Source: Ga0077523 sp038324085 (lineage in GTDB: Bacteria > Pseudomonadota > Gammaproteobacteria > Burkholderiales > Ga0077523). From it: DNA of 64,000 bases. The translations under genes were made by a program, and so were the position numbers. Under the pieces are notes generated by a model that saw only the letters and a list, made by a program, of their open reading frames with translations, did not search any database and was not told the origin of the DNA. Location: positions 1 to 64,000 of the forward strand of contig JBBQHP010000015.1 of assembly GCA_038324085.1 (NCBI GenBank). Direction: 5' to 3'. Positions 1 through 8,374 of the stretch are shown here, piece by piece; position 1 is the stretch's first letter; every line of letters starts with the position of its first letter.

Positions 1-14
1 TCCAACTCGTCCAT
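1..14 (-). CDS. Start of a minus-strand gene running off the left edge
   Basis: Only the first codons are inside the window (M-D-E-L). The start is supported by a strong purine-rich ribosome binding site, GAGGAGGAG on the minus strand at about 22-30, spaced normally from the ATG that reads from position 14. The product cannot be identified from four residues. It would be transcribed divergently from argD. Confidence 0.4.
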
Positions 15-391
15 CGGGATACTCCTCCTCGTGTGCTTGGCGGCTCACGATCCGGAGTTTCCTCGATGGACTTCCTCTTCTGTCGAACTTCTGCTGCCTC
101 CCCGGCAGAGCCGGGGGGTCTCCCTTGGTAGGCTAGGGCGCGGGCACGCGCGCGTCGAGGTACACGGACTGGTACGCGACGGCCACCTCGCCGGCCTGCG
201 CGTCCTGACCGCAGCCGAAGCGGCGAGCCTGCCCCGGCTCGGTTGACCCGACCCCCGCCCTCGAAGCCCTTGTCGCACTGCGATTTTCCGCTTGCGAACC
301 GGGCGGGAATCGGGAAAATGAGGGGACGCAGCGACCCGGCACGGCGGCGATTGAGCCCGCCGTGTTGTCTTTTTGGAGGCTCGATCAGTCC
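15..391. other. Intergenic region upstream of argD
   Basis: About 375 bases separate the divergent left-edge gene from argD. Two structures are visible. One is a perfect 7-bp hairpin (100-116). The other is a 7-bp inverted repeat, ATTTTCC at 283-289 against GGAAAAT at 313-319, lying before argD, which could be an operator for a regulator of the arginine genes. That role is inference. A 71-codon open frame (31-246) has no recognisable family and is probably chance. Confidence 0.45.
100..116. repeat. Perfect GC hairpin
   Basis: CCCCGGC (100-106) pairs with GCCGGGG (110-116) across an AGA loop. There is no T-run on either side, so it does not look like a classical intrinsic terminator. It could be a REP-like palindrome, but only one copy is visible here. 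Confidence 0.45.
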
Positions 392-1585
392 ATGCATCTG
401 ATGAACACCTACGGCCGCCTTCCGGTGGCCTTCGCCCGCGGCGACGGCGTGTGGATCTGGGACACCGATGGTCGCAAGTATCTCGACGCGCTGTCCGGCA
501 TCGCCGTCACCGGACTGGGGCATGCGCATCCCCGGGTCGTCAGCGCGATCACGGAACAGGCCGGGCGCCTGATCCATGCGTCCAATCTGTACCGCATCCC
601 CGAACAGGAACGGCTGGCCGACAAACTGGCGCAGATCTCCGGTATGGACCGCGTGTTCCTGTGCAACTCCGGCTGCGAGGCCAACGAAGCGGCGATCAAG
701 CTCGCGCGCCTGCACGGTCACCACAAGGGGATCGAACAGCCGGTGATCGTCGTAATGGAAAAGGCCTTCCATGGGCGCACGCTGGCGACGTTGTCGGCTA
801 CCGGCAGCCGCAAGGTGCAAGCCGGTTTCGAACCCCTGCTCGCGGGATTCGCCCGCGTGCCCTTCAGCGACCGCGAAGCCATCGACCAGGTGGCAACGAA
901 CAATCGCAACGTGGTCGCGGTCCTGGTCGAACCGATCCAGGGCGAAGGCGGCGTCAACGTACCGGACGAGTCCTATCTCACCTTCCTGCGCGAGGCATGC
1001 GACCGCCACGGCTGGTTGCTGATGTTCGATGAGGTCCAGACCGGCATGGGACGGACGGGCAAGTGGTTCGCGTTCCAGCATGCCGGCGTGATGCCCGACG
1101 TCGTCACGCTCGCGAAGGGACTGGGCAATGGTGTGCCGATCGGTGCCTGCATCGCGCGTGGCGAAGCGGCCGAAGTGTTCACGCCGGGCAAGCACGGCTC
1201 CACGTTCGGCGGCAATCCGCTGGCGAGCGTGGCCTCGCTCGCGACGCTCGAGGCGATCGAGTCCGAAGGCCTGCTCGAGAACGCGTCCCGGATCGGCGGG
1301 CTGATTCGCGCCGAGCTGGCCCGCCGGCTCGGCGACCAGGGCGGCGTCAAGCAGATCCGCGGCAAAGGACTGATGATCGGCATCGAGCTGGACCGGCCCT
1401 GCGGCGAGCTGGTGCTGCGCGGCCTCGCAGCCGGACTGCTCATCAATGTGACGGCCGAGAACGTCGTACGGTTGCTGCCTCCGCTCATCATGCGCAACGC
1501 GGAAGCAACCATGCTGGTGGAGCGGCTTGCCGATCTGATCCAGGATTTCCTGCACCTCGAGACGCCCGCTGCGGTCGTCGGTTGA
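392..1585 (+). CDS. argD: Acetylornithine aminotransferase (class III, PLP-dependent)
   Basis: Converts N-acetylglutamate semialdehyde to N2-acetylornithine in cytoplasmic arginine synthesis, with PLP as cofactor. The 397-residue product has the class III aminotransferase fold. The pyridoxal-binding lysine is about K242 in LAKGLGNG, preceded by the FDEVQTGMGRTG segment that holds the cofactor aspartate. The phosphate-binding region NSGCEANEAAIK lies near 92-103. I chose the ATG at 392 because family members begin at the MNTYGRLPVAF region; a GTG at 362 would put the GGAGG ribosome binding site (375-379) inside the gene. argF follows after 23 bases, so the two are probably co-transcribed. Some ArgD enzymes also work in lysine synthesis; the sequence alone does not exclude that. 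Confidence 0.93.
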   Translation: MHLMNTYGRLPVAFARGDGVWIWDTDGRKYLDALSGIAVTGLGHAHPRVVSAITEQAGRLIHASNLYRIPEQERLADKLAQISGMDRVFLCNSGCEANEAAIKLARLHGHHKGIEQPVIVVMEKAFHGRTLATLSATGSRKVQAGFEPLLAGFARVPFSDREAIDQVATNNRNVVAVLVEPIQGEGGVNVPDESYLTFLREACDRHGWLLMFDEVQTGMGRTGKWFAFQHAGVMPDVVTLAKGLGNGVPIGACIARGEAAEVFTPGKHGSTFGGNPLASVASLATLEAIESEGLLENASRIGGLIRAELARRLGDQGGVKQIRGKGLMIGIELDRPCGELVLRGLAAGLLINVTAENVVRLLPPLIMRNAEATMLVERLADLIQDFLHLETPAAVVG

Positions 1586-1608
1586 CGGTCGCGTCATCGG
1601 GTCACCGC

Positions 1609-2535
1609 ATGCGGCAATCCCCGAAACATTTTCTGCAGTTCAAGGACCTGTCGCTCGAGGAATTCGAGCACCTGTTCGCGCGCACCCGCTGGATCAAGGA
1701 CCGGTTCAAGAACTACCAGCAGTACTGGCCGCTGGTGGACCGAACCCTGGTGATGATCTTCGAGAAGGCGTCGACCCGGACCCGCCTGTCGTTCGAGGCG
1801 GGCATGCAGCAACTGGGTGGCGCGGCCATCTACCTCAACACGCGCGACTCGCAACTGGGACGGGGCGAGCCGGTGGAAGACGCGGCGCAGGTCATCTCGC
1901 GCATGTGCGACGCGGTGATGATCCGCACCTTCGAGCAGGAGATCATCGAGCGCTTCGCCAACCACGCGCACGTGCCGGTGATCAATGGCCTCACCAACGA
2001 ATACCACCCGTGCCAGATCATGGCGGACATCTTCACGTTCATCGAGCATCGAGGTTCGATCCGGGGCAAGACCGTCGCGTGGATCGGCGATTCGAACAAC
2101 GTCTGCAACACGTGGCTGCAGGCAGCGGAAGTCTTCGACTTCAATGTGCACGTCTCGACCCCGCCGGGCTACGAAGTCGAGGTCGAGCGGGCGGGCCTCT
2201 ACGGCACCGACCACTATGAGCAGTTCCGGGACCCGATGGATGCAGCGCGCGGCGCGGACCTCGTGACCACGGACGTCTGGACCAGCATGGGGTTCGAAGC
2301 CCAGAACGAGGAACGTTGCCGCGATTTCCAGGATTGGCAGGTCGATGCGGACATGATGCACGTGGCCAGGGCCGATGCCCTGTTCATGCACTGTCTCCCG
2401 GCACACCGGGGCGAGGAAGTCGCGAAGGAAGTGATCGACGGGCCGCACAGCGTAGTCTGGGACGAAGCCGAGAACAGAATGCATACGCAGAAGGCGCTCC
2501 TGGAGTTCCTGCTGCTGGGGCGCGTGGCGACATGA
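1609..2535 (+). CDS. argF: Ornithine carbamoyltransferase
   Basis: Forms citrulline from ornithine and carbamoyl phosphate, the sixth step of arginine synthesis. The 308-residue protein shows the carbamoyl-phosphate site STRTR (about 55-59), the HPCQ motif (about 133-136) and the ornithine-side motif HCLPAHRGEE with the conserved cysteine near 262, all intact. Its length is normal for the anabolic enzyme. The frame is open far upstream into argD, but ATG 1609 gives the expected N-terminus. It sits between argD and the MORN gene in the same direction. Confidence 0.95.
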   Translation: MRQSPKHFLQFKDLSLEEFEHLFARTRWIKDRFKNYQQYWPLVDRTLVMIFEKASTRTRLSFEAGMQQLGGAAIYLNTRDSQLGRGEPVEDAAQVISRMCDAVMIRTFEQEIIERFANHAHVPVINGLTNEYHPCQIMADIFTFIEHRGSIRGKTVAWIGDSNNVCNTWLQAAEVFDFNVHVSTPPGYEVEVERAGLYGTDHYEQFRDPMDAARGADLVTTDVWTSMGFEAQNEERCRDFQDWQVDADMMHVARADALFMHCLPAHRGEEVAKEVIDGPHSVVWDEAENRMHTQKALLEFLLLGRVAT

Positions 2536-2655
2536 TCGGACACCCATCGCCCGTGGCAGACCCGATGCGGGACGCGCCACGCGCACATTGACGAGAGGCG
2601 GCGCGAGCCGCCCGACCCGACGGGAATGGACAACGACCACTACGGAGAAAGTCCC

Positions 2656-3180
2656 ATGTTGAAATCAATCGCAGTCAGCCTGCTTGTGTCCCTGTTCTCC
2701 TGCGCCGCCCTCGCTGCCGACGACGAGGGCCGCTTCATCAAGGACCAGAACGGCTGCAAGGTGGTGAATCCGAATCCGCGGGCCGAGGAAACCATCACCT
2801 GGACCGGCCCCTGTGGCGCCGACGGGTTCACCGAGGGCAGCGGCGTGCTGCAATGGTTCCAGTCCGGGGTCGCGGACGAGAAGTACGAAGGCGAGATGCT
2901 GCACGGCTTCGCGGAAGGCACGGGCGTGCAGACCATGATCGACGGCGGTCGGTACGAAGGGCAGTTCAAGGAGAGCCGCCAGCACGGGGAAGGCACCTTC
3001 TACGCACCCGACGGCTCGATCTTCAACGGCACCTGGAAGGACGGCAAGCCGAACGGCCCCGGGGTCTACCGCACCCCGGAGGGCAAGGTGCTGCGCGGGG
3101 AATGGGAGAACGGAAATTTCAAGGGCGGCGAGGGTGGCGAAGACGGGGAAGACACCGAAGCCGATCCGAACCGGACGTGA
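2656..3180 (+). CDS. Exported MORN-repeat protein
   Basis: A 174-residue protein with a clear Sec signal peptide: basic MLKS, a hydrophobic stretch and an ALA-A cleavage site near 20-21. The mature part carries about three to four MORN repeats (pattern YEGxxxxGxxxGxG) in roughly the last 90 residues, ending in an acidic, Gly-rich tail. MORN repeats form beta-hairpin ribbons that bind lipids or proteins; no enzymatic residues are evident. ATG 2656 has GGAG eight bases upstream, and the signal peptide begins exactly there. It lies between argF and argG, all on the plus strand, with gaps of about 120 and 38 bases. Nothing links it biochemically to arginine; its function is unknown. Confidence 0.85.
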   Translation: MLKSIAVSLLVSLFSCAALAADDEGRFIKDQNGCKVVNPNPRAEETITWTGPCGADGFTEGSGVLQWFQSGVADEKYEGEMLHGFAEGTGVQTMIDGGRYEGQFKESRQHGEGTFYAPDGSIFNGTWKDGKPNGPGVYRTPEGKVLRGEWENGNFKGGEGGEDGEDTEADPNRT

Positions 3181-3218
3181 CGATCAACCGATAACAACGC
3201 GAAAGACCAGAAGCGATC

Positions 3219-4448
3219 ATGAGTGGTATCAAGAAAGTCGTTCTTGCCTATTCGGGCGGCCTGGACACCTCGGTCATCCTCAAGTGGCTGCAGGATGTCT
3301 ATCAGTGCGAAGTCGTGACATTCACCGCCGACATCGGTCAGGGCGAGGAACTGGAACCCGCGCGCAAGAAAGCGCTGCAACTGGGCATCAAGAAGCAGAA
3401 CATCTTCATCGAGGACTTGCGCGAGGAATTCGTCCGCGATTTCGTGTTCCCGATGTTTCGCGCCAACACCGTGTACGAAGGTGAATATCTGCTCGGCACG
3501 TCGATCGCACGACCGCTGATCGCGAAGAACATGGTCGAGATCGCGAAGAAGGTCGGTGCCGATGCGATCTCGCATGGCGCCACCGGCAAGGGCAACGACC
3601 AGGTACGCTTCGAGCTGGGCGCGTACGCGCTGATGCCGAACGTCAAGATCATCGCCCCGTGGCGCGAATGGGATCTGCTCTCGCGCGACAAGCTGCTCGC
3701 CTATGCGGACAAGCACGCCATCCCGGTGGACTTCAAGAAGCGCAAGGGTGGCGGCGCTCCCTATTCCATGGATGCCAACCTGCTCCACATCAGCTACGAA
3801 GGCGGCATCCTGGAGGACCCGGATTTCGCTGCCGAGGATTCCATGTGGCGCATCACTGTGTCACCCGAGAAGGCACCGAACAAGGCGCAGGTGATCGAGA
3901 TCGACTACAAGGCGGGCGACATCGTGGCGATCGACGGCACCAAGCTGTCGCCCGCCGGTGTATTGACGACGCTCAACAAGATCGGGGGCAGGCACGGCAT
4001 CGGAAGGCTCGACATGGTTGAGAACCGTTACGTCGGCATGAAGTCGCGCGGATGTTATGAAACGCCGGGCGGCACGATCATGCTGAAGGCCCATCGCGCA
4101 ATCGAATCCATCACCATGGATCGGGAAGTTCTGGCGCTGAAGGACGACCTGATGCCGCGCTACGCCCGCATGATCTACAACGGTTACTGGTTCAGCCCGG
4201 AGCGCACACTGCTCCAGGGACTGATCAATGCCTCGCAGGCCACCGTCAACGGCAAGGTCCGGCTCAAGCTCTACAAGGGCACGATCATGTGCGTCGGCAG
4301 ATCGTCCCGCTCCGACTCGCTGTTCGACGCACGCATCTCTACCTTCGACGACGACAAGGGGGCGTACAACCAGGCCGACGCGGGTGGCTTCATCAAGCTC
4401 AACGCCCTGCGCATGCGCATCGCGGCAAACCGCAAGAAGCGCAAATGA
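3219..4448 (+). CDS. argG: Argininosuccinate synthase
   Basis: ATP-dependent ligation of citrulline and aspartate to argininosuccinate. The 409-residue protein opens with the N-type ATP pyrophosphatase P-loop AYSGGLDTSV (about residues 9-18) and keeps the GATGKGNDQVRFE signature (about 121-133) typical of the family. It follows argD and argF in the same direction, completing citrulline-to-argininosuccinate. Its stop codon overlaps the start of ppnP (ATGA at 4445-4448), which implies translational coupling. argH is not in the window. Confidence 0.96.
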   Translation: MSGIKKVVLAYSGGLDTSVILKWLQDVYQCEVVTFTADIGQGEELEPARKKALQLGIKKQNIFIEDLREEFVRDFVFPMFRANTVYEGEYLLGTSIARPLIAKNMVEIAKKVGADAISHGATGKGNDQVRFELGAYALMPNVKIIAPWREWDLLSRDKLLAYADKHAIPVDFKKRKGGGAPYSMDANLLHISYEGGILEDPDFAAEDSMWRITVSPEKAPNKAQVIEIDYKAGDIVAIDGTKLSPAGVLTTLNKIGGRHGIGRLDMVENRYVGMKSRGCYETPGGTIMLKAHRAIESITMDREVLALKDDLMPRYARMIYNGYWFSPERTLLQGLINASQATVNGKVRLKLYKGTIMCVGRSSRSDSLFDARISTFDDDKGAYNQADAGGFIKLNALRMRIAANRKKRK

Positions 4449-4756
4449 GCCAGTTCGACGGCGTGTCCGTCCTTACGAAAGCGAATCTGTATTTCGACGG
4501 CAAGTGCGTCTCCCATACCGTGGTCTTTCCCGACGGGACGAAGAAAACCCTCGGCGTGATCTTTCCGAGCCACCTCACCTTCTCCACCGCAGCGCCCGAG
4601 ACCATGGAACTCAATGCCGGTCGTTGCCGCGTCCGGCTGAAGGACGCTGCCGAATGGCGCACGTATGGCGCCGGCGAACGCTTCTGCGTGCCGGGAAATT
4701 CGTCGTTCGATATCGAGACGCTCGAGACGCTCGATTACATCTGCCACTTCGAATGA
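4445..4756 (+). CDS. ppnP: Pyrimidine/purine nucleoside phosphorylase PpnP (DUF1255, YaiE)
   Basis: A 103-residue single-domain cupin of the DUF1255/YaiE family, whose E. coli member phosphorolyses several nucleosides. The whole protein matches the family: N-terminal LTKANLYFDGKCVSHTV, the core KKTLGVIFP, and the tail VPGNSSFDIE followed by a YICHF-like end. Length is standard. Its ATG shares four bases with the argG stop, and its own stop overlaps the ATG of the next gene, so argG-ppnP-BPH are read as a coupled block. Confidence 0.9.
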   Translation: MSQFDGVSVLTKANLYFDGKCVSHTVVFPDGTKKTLGVIFPSHLTFSTAAPETMELNAGRCRVRLKDAAEWRTYGAGERFCVPGNSSFDIETLETLDYICHFE

Positions 4757-5331
4757 CCACCATCGCCGTCGTGAGAAAAGGCCAGGTCGCCGCCATCGCG
4801 GCGGACACGCTGACCAAATGGGGATCAGCGAAGGAGTCGGCCGAGTACGTGGTCAACCACGAGAAGATCTTCCCGCTGGCCGGGGGCTACATCGCCATCA
4901 CCGGCGACGCGGTGTTCAAGCACATCGTGCGCGATTATTTCGGCGGACAGGACATGGCACCGAAAGTCGACGGGGTGGCCAACATCTTCCGCACCTGGAA
5001 TCGTCTGCACGCCGACTTCAAGGAGCGCTATTTCCTGCAGACCGAGGAAGAGAAGGAAGACGCAGTCGAATCGACCCGCGTCGACGTGCTGCTCGCGAAT
5101 CCCCATGGCATCTTCGGCGTATCGGGACAGCGCACGGTGCAGGAGTTCTCCAAGTTCTACTCGTACGGCAGCGGCAGCGACTACGCCCTGGGCGCACTGT
5201 ATTCGGTTTATGACCGGCCGGACATGGATGCCGAGGCCGTGGCGCGCCACGCGATCGCAGCCGCCGTCGAATTCGACGACGGCACCGGTGCGCCGATCCA
5301 ATCGTTCACGGTCAGGTTGATCCAGAAATAG
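4753..5331 (+). CDS. Betaproteobacterial proteasome homologue (BPH), Ntn-hydrolase peptidase
   Basis: A 192-residue proteasome beta/HslV-like subunit. It starts MTTIAVV, so removing Met exposes Thr1, the expected N-terminal nucleophile. Counting from that Thr, Asp17 (AADT) falls exactly where proteasomes and HslV have it. A lysine in the HEKIF segment (about 37) fits the catalytic Lys33 after a four-residue insertion. There is no propeptide, as in HslV. Known bacterial families of this kind are HslV, Anbu, the actinobacterial 20S and BPH; the TLTKWG and ESAEYVVNHEK segments and the betaproteobacterial background favour BPH, which forms double rings. No ATPase partner such as hslU is adjacent. 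Substrates are unknown. Its start overlaps the ppnP stop. Confidence 0.8.
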   Translation: MTTIAVVRKGQVAAIAADTLTKWGSAKESAEYVVNHEKIFPLAGGYIAITGDAVFKHIVRDYFGGQDMAPKVDGVANIFRTWNRLHADFKERYFLQTEEEKEDAVESTRVDVLLANPHGIFGVSGQRTVQEFSKFYSYGSGSDYALGALYSVYDRPDMDAEAVARHAIAAAVEFDDGTGAPIQSFTVRLIQK

Positions 5332-5351
5332 CCGCGCACGGGGCAAACGAC

Positions 5352-5837
5352 ATGCCATCCTTCGACATCGTTTCGGAAGTGAACCAGGTGGAGGTCCACA
5401 ATGCCGTGGATCAGTGCAACAAGGAAGTCTCGACGCGTTTCGACTTCAAGGGCTCGGATGCACGCGTCGAGATGGCGGACAAGGTACTGACCGTGTACGC
5501 CGACGACGACTTCAAGCTCGGTCAGGTGCTGGACATCCTCACCGCCAAGCTCGCCAAACGCGGCGTGGACGTGCGTTGTCTGGACCTCGGCAAGATCGAT
5601 AAGGTCAGCGGCAACAAGGTCAAGCAGACCGTAACCGTCAAGACCGGAATCGAAACCACGCTCGCGAAGAAGATCGTGCAGTTGCTGAAGGAAGGCAAGC
5701 TGAAGGTACAGGCGAGCATCCAGGGCGATGCCGTGCGGGTATCGGGCGCGAAGAAGGATACGCTGCAGGACGCGATCGCGATCGTGCGCAAGTCCATCAC
5801 GGATTTTCCGGTGCAGTTCCAGAATTTCCGAGATTAG
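5352..5837 (+). CDS. yajQ: YajQ family nucleotide-binding protein
   Basis: A 161-residue cytoplasmic protein of the YajQ/UPF0234 family, with two RRM-like ferredoxin folds. The N-terminus MPSFDIVSEV, the VSTRFDFKGSDARVE region and the C-terminal PVQFQNFRD are diagnostic. Members bind nucleotides, and in Xanthomonas a YajQ protein acts as a cyclic-di-GMP effector; which ligand applies here is not visible. It starts 20 bases after the proteasome gene in the same direction and probably ends that transcript. Confidence 0.92.
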   Translation: MPSFDIVSEVNQVEVHNAVDQCNKEVSTRFDFKGSDARVEMADKVLTVYADDDFKLGQVLDILTAKLAKRGVDVRCLDLGKIDKVSGNKVKQTVTVKTGIETTLAKKIVQLLKEGKLKVQASIQGDAVRVSGAKKDTLQDAIAIVRKSITDFPVQFQNFRD

Positions 5838-6014
5838 CGATCCGCCGGATCGACCGGTCCAAAGCGAAGCGGCGGCAAGCGGAGACAGGTCCAGAAGGCC
5901 TTGACGCGAATGTCGGGAATACGTCGTGAGGAAGCGCGGGATGACGACCGCTCTCGGCCCCGCGCCGCGGCCGGATCATGCCGATTCCGGCAGGCTGGTC
6001 ACGCCTCGAGCCGA

Positions 6015-6719
6015 TCAGCGCGGCACCGCCTCCAGCCAGCGTTCATACAGCTTCCCCGCCACACCGTGCAACGCGTCGAGTTTGTGCTGCGCATCCGTTT
6101 TCATCTGCTCTTCGGTCTGCACCGACGGGCCCCGGCTCGCCGTGATCTCGGCCTGCCCGTCGCGGCACCAGAAGTCGATCATGCGCTCCGTCATCTCCAC
6201 ATGGCATTGCATGCCCAGGTGGGGTCCGAGCGCGAAGCCCTGGTTGACGCAATACGCGCTCGACATGAGCTTCACGGCATCCGGCGGCAGCGAGAACGTC
6301 TCACCGTGCCAGTGGAACGATTCGAATGACCGGATCTCGCCGAACCACGCCCTCGCGACCGGATTGTCCTCGATGCGGATCTCGCCCCAACCGATCTCCT
6401 TGGTCGGATTGGCCGACACGACACCGCCCAGCGCCTTGGAGATGAGCTGGCCGCCGAGGCAGTGCCCCAGTGTCGGGATGTTCGCCGCCGCCGCCTGCCG
6501 GATCAGGGTGAGCACAGGGGGAATCCACGGCAGATCGTCATTCACGCTCATGGGGCCGCCCATGAACACCAGCCCGCCGTAGACTTCGGGGGCGGCAGGG
6601 ACGGACTCGCCGGAGTCCACGGCGATCAACTTCCACGGTATGTTTCGTGCGTGCAGGAACTCGCCGAAGTACCCTGGACCTTCAGTAGGAGAGTGTCGGA
6701 AGATGGCGATAGGCTTCAT
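6015..6719 (-). CDS. Class I glutamine amidotransferase-like protein
   Basis: A 234-residue stand-alone GATase1 domain, related to the GuaA amidotransferase half (COG0518). The nucleophile elbow GHCLGG puts Cys near residue 87, and the MQCHVEM segment supplies the catalytic His-x-Glu. No synthetase domain is attached, so the acceptor is unknown; homologues are often labelled GMP synthase-like or gamma-glutamyl hydrolases. ATG 6719 gives the usual start MKPIAIFRHSPTEGPG. It is divergent from the protease gene, and the two 5' ends overlap. No good ribosome binding site is visible upstream. Confidence 0.85.
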   Translation of the reverse strand: MKPIAIFRHSPTEGPGYFGEFLHARNIPWKLIAVDSGESVPAAPEVYGGLVFMGGPMSVNDDLPWIPPVLTLIRQAAAANIPTLGHCLGGQLISKALGGVVSANPTKEIGWGEIRIEDNPVARAWFGEIRSFESFHWHGETFSLPPDAVKLMSSAYCVNQGFALGPHLGMQCHVEMTERMIDFWCRDGQAEITASRGPSVQTEEQMKTDAQHKLDALHGVAGKLYERWLEAVPR

Positions 6720-7386
6720 GCATCGACTTTCGTCACGGACCTTGGCGCTGCATGTTATTTCATGCGCCGCAGCATGGCTAATGCTGACGCTGCCCGCCCA
6801 CGCTGTCGATGTGACCGTGGTCGGTCTCACCAGCGGCAAGGCGATCGTCATCATCAATGGCGGACGCCCCAAGACGCTGTCCATCGGCCAGGTCGGACCG
6901 GAGGGGGTCAAGCTGCTCAGCGCCACCTCCGACCAGGCCCAGTTCGAGATCGACGGCAAGCGCCGCACCCTCACGATGGGTCAGGGCATCTCCACGAGCT
7001 TCGCCCCGACGGGCCGCTCGAAGGTCGTGCTCAGTGCGGACGGTACGGGACATTACCTGACCCAGGGCACCATCAACGGGGGCCAGGTCAAGTTCCTGGT
7101 GGATACCGGTGCGACCATGGTGTCGCTTGGCATATCGGACGCCCGCAGGCTCGGCATCAATTACCTCAACGGCGAGCGTGGTACCAGCAACACGGCCAAC
7201 GGCATCGCGATCGTGTATCACGTGAAACTGGATTCCGTGCAGGTCGGCTCCATCCACATGACCAATGTCGACGGCGTGGTGCACGAGAGCGCCGACATGC
7301 CTTTCGTGTTGCTGGGGATGAGCTTCCTGGGCCGGCTGGAGCTCCGGCACGAAGGTCAGACGCTCACGATGCTGCAGCGGTTCTGA
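6703..7386 (+). CDS. Periplasmic retropepsin-like aspartic protease
   Basis: A 227-residue protein with a signal peptide (cleavage after LPAHA, about residues 30-34) and a C-terminal single-domain aspartic protease of the TIGR02281/clan AA type. The active-site motif is FLVDTGAT, and the later hydrophobic-Gly motif FVLLGMSFLGRLEL is the usual second signature. Such domains work as dimers. The middle section (about 35-110) is a small beta-rich region found in relatives. I chose ATG 6703, with AGGAG at 6687-6691; ATG 6718 is a second option that still leaves a signal peptide. A strong terminator follows. Confidence 0.85.
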   Translation: MAIGFMHRLSSRTLALHVISCAAAWLMLTLPAHAVDVTVVGLTSGKAIVIINGGRPKTLSIGQVGPEGVKLLSATSDQAQFEIDGKRRTLTMGQGISTSFAPTGRSKVVLSADGTGHYLTQGTINGGQVKFLVDTGATMVSLGISDARRLGINYLNGERGTSNTANGIAIVYHVKLDSVQVGSIHMTNVDGVVHESADMPFVLLGMSFLGRLELRHEGQTLTMLQRF

Positions 7387-7404
7387 CGGGCGTAGCGTCA
7401 GAAT

Positions 7405-7433
7405 GACAAAGGCCGCCACGGGCGGCCTTTGTC
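7405..7433. terminator. Bidirectional intrinsic terminator
   Basis: A perfect 13-bp stem, GACAAAGGCCGCC (7405-7417) with GGCGGCCTTTGTC (7421-7433), and an ACG loop. The A and T runs at the stem base let it work in both directions. It sits between the converging protease gene and folE2. Confidence 0.85.
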
Positions 7434-7495
7434 GTCGAAGGGTGCGACTGCGGTCCCGTGCCTCGCCGGGCCCCGGCTCACCCGCAGCGCCACGA

Positions 7496-8299
7496 TCAGT
7501 GCGTGCGCTTGTCCCGCTCGATCAGCGCGTACGCACTGTGGTTGTGGATGGACTCGAAATTCTCCGATTCGACCACGTAGGCGAGGATGCGCTCGTCGTT
7601 GTTGAGCGCGGTCGCCACGTCGCGCACCATGTCTTCGACGAATTTCGGATTGTCGTAGGCGCGCTCGGTCACGTACTTCTCGTCCGGTCGTTTGAGCAAT
7701 CCGTACAGTTCGCAGGACGCCTGTTCTTCCGCCATCCGCACGAGATCCTCGATCCAGACGAAATCGGAGGTCTCCGCCGTGATCGTGACGTGCGAACGCT
7801 GGTTGTGCGCCCCGTATTCGGAGATCTTCTTGGAGCAGGGGCAGAGGCTCGTAACCGGCACGACGACCTTGATGATCTGGCGGTAGCCGTTCTTCCCGAC
7901 CTCGCCGATGATGCTCACCTCGTAGTCGAGCAGGCTCTTCACGCCCGACACCGGTGCGGCCTTGTTGATGAAGTACGGAAACGTCATCTCGATATGCCCG
8001 GATTCGGCTTCCAGGCGCTTCACCATGTGGCGCAGCATGTCCTCGAAGGACTCGACCGAGATCTCGCCTTCATGGCTGTTCAGGATCTCCACGAAGCGCG
8101 ACATGTGCGTGCCCTTGAAATTGTGCGGCAGGTGCACGTACATGTTGAACGTCGCGATCGTGTGCTGTACCCCGCTGCTGCGGTCGCGGACTCTGATCGG
8201 ATGGCGGATCGACTTGATGCCGACCTTGTCGATCGCGAGCTGCCGCGTGTCCGCCGTGTTCTGCACATCGGGGATGACGAGCTTGTCCGGATAGTTCAT
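7496..8299 (-). CDS. folE2: GTP cyclohydrolase FolE2 (type IB)
   Basis: Makes 7,8-dihydroneopterin triphosphate from GTP, the entry to folate synthesis. It is the metal-flexible, zinc-independent isozyme that replaces FolE in many bacteria. The 267-residue protein has the family pattern MNYPDKLVIPDVQN at the start, the catalytic/metal cysteine in SLCPCSK (C153/C155), and the C-terminal ESIHNHSAYA motif. Length is standard. FolE2 is often induced by zinc limitation through Zur; I see no clear Zur palindrome in the short upstream gap. It is the last gene of the minus-strand block that also holds dxs, about 75 bases downstream of it. Confidence 0.95.
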   Translation of the reverse strand: MNYPDKLVIPDVQNTADTRQLAIDKVGIKSIRHPIRVRDRSSGVQHTIATFNMYVHLPHNFKGTHMSRFVEILNSHEGEISVESFEDMLRHMVKRLEAESGHIEMTFPYFINKAAPVSGVKSLLDYEVSIIGEVGKNGYRQIIKVVVPVTSLCPCSKKISEYGAHNQRSHVTITAETSDFVWIEDLVRMAEEQASCELYGLLKRPDEKYVTERAYDNPKFVEDMVRDVATALNNDERILAYVVESENFESIHNHSAYALIERDKRTH

Positions 8300-8374
8300 A
8301 GGGGTATTCCCTTCGGTCCGTGATGGGTCGGATTATAGACCCCGACCCCTGCGGAAACGTTTCCGCTGCCCGGA

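Noticed and set aside
31..246. A 71-residue plus-strand open frame upstream of argD
   Set aside because: No ribosome binding site, no family, and it runs across the perfect hairpin. I cannot support it as a gene.
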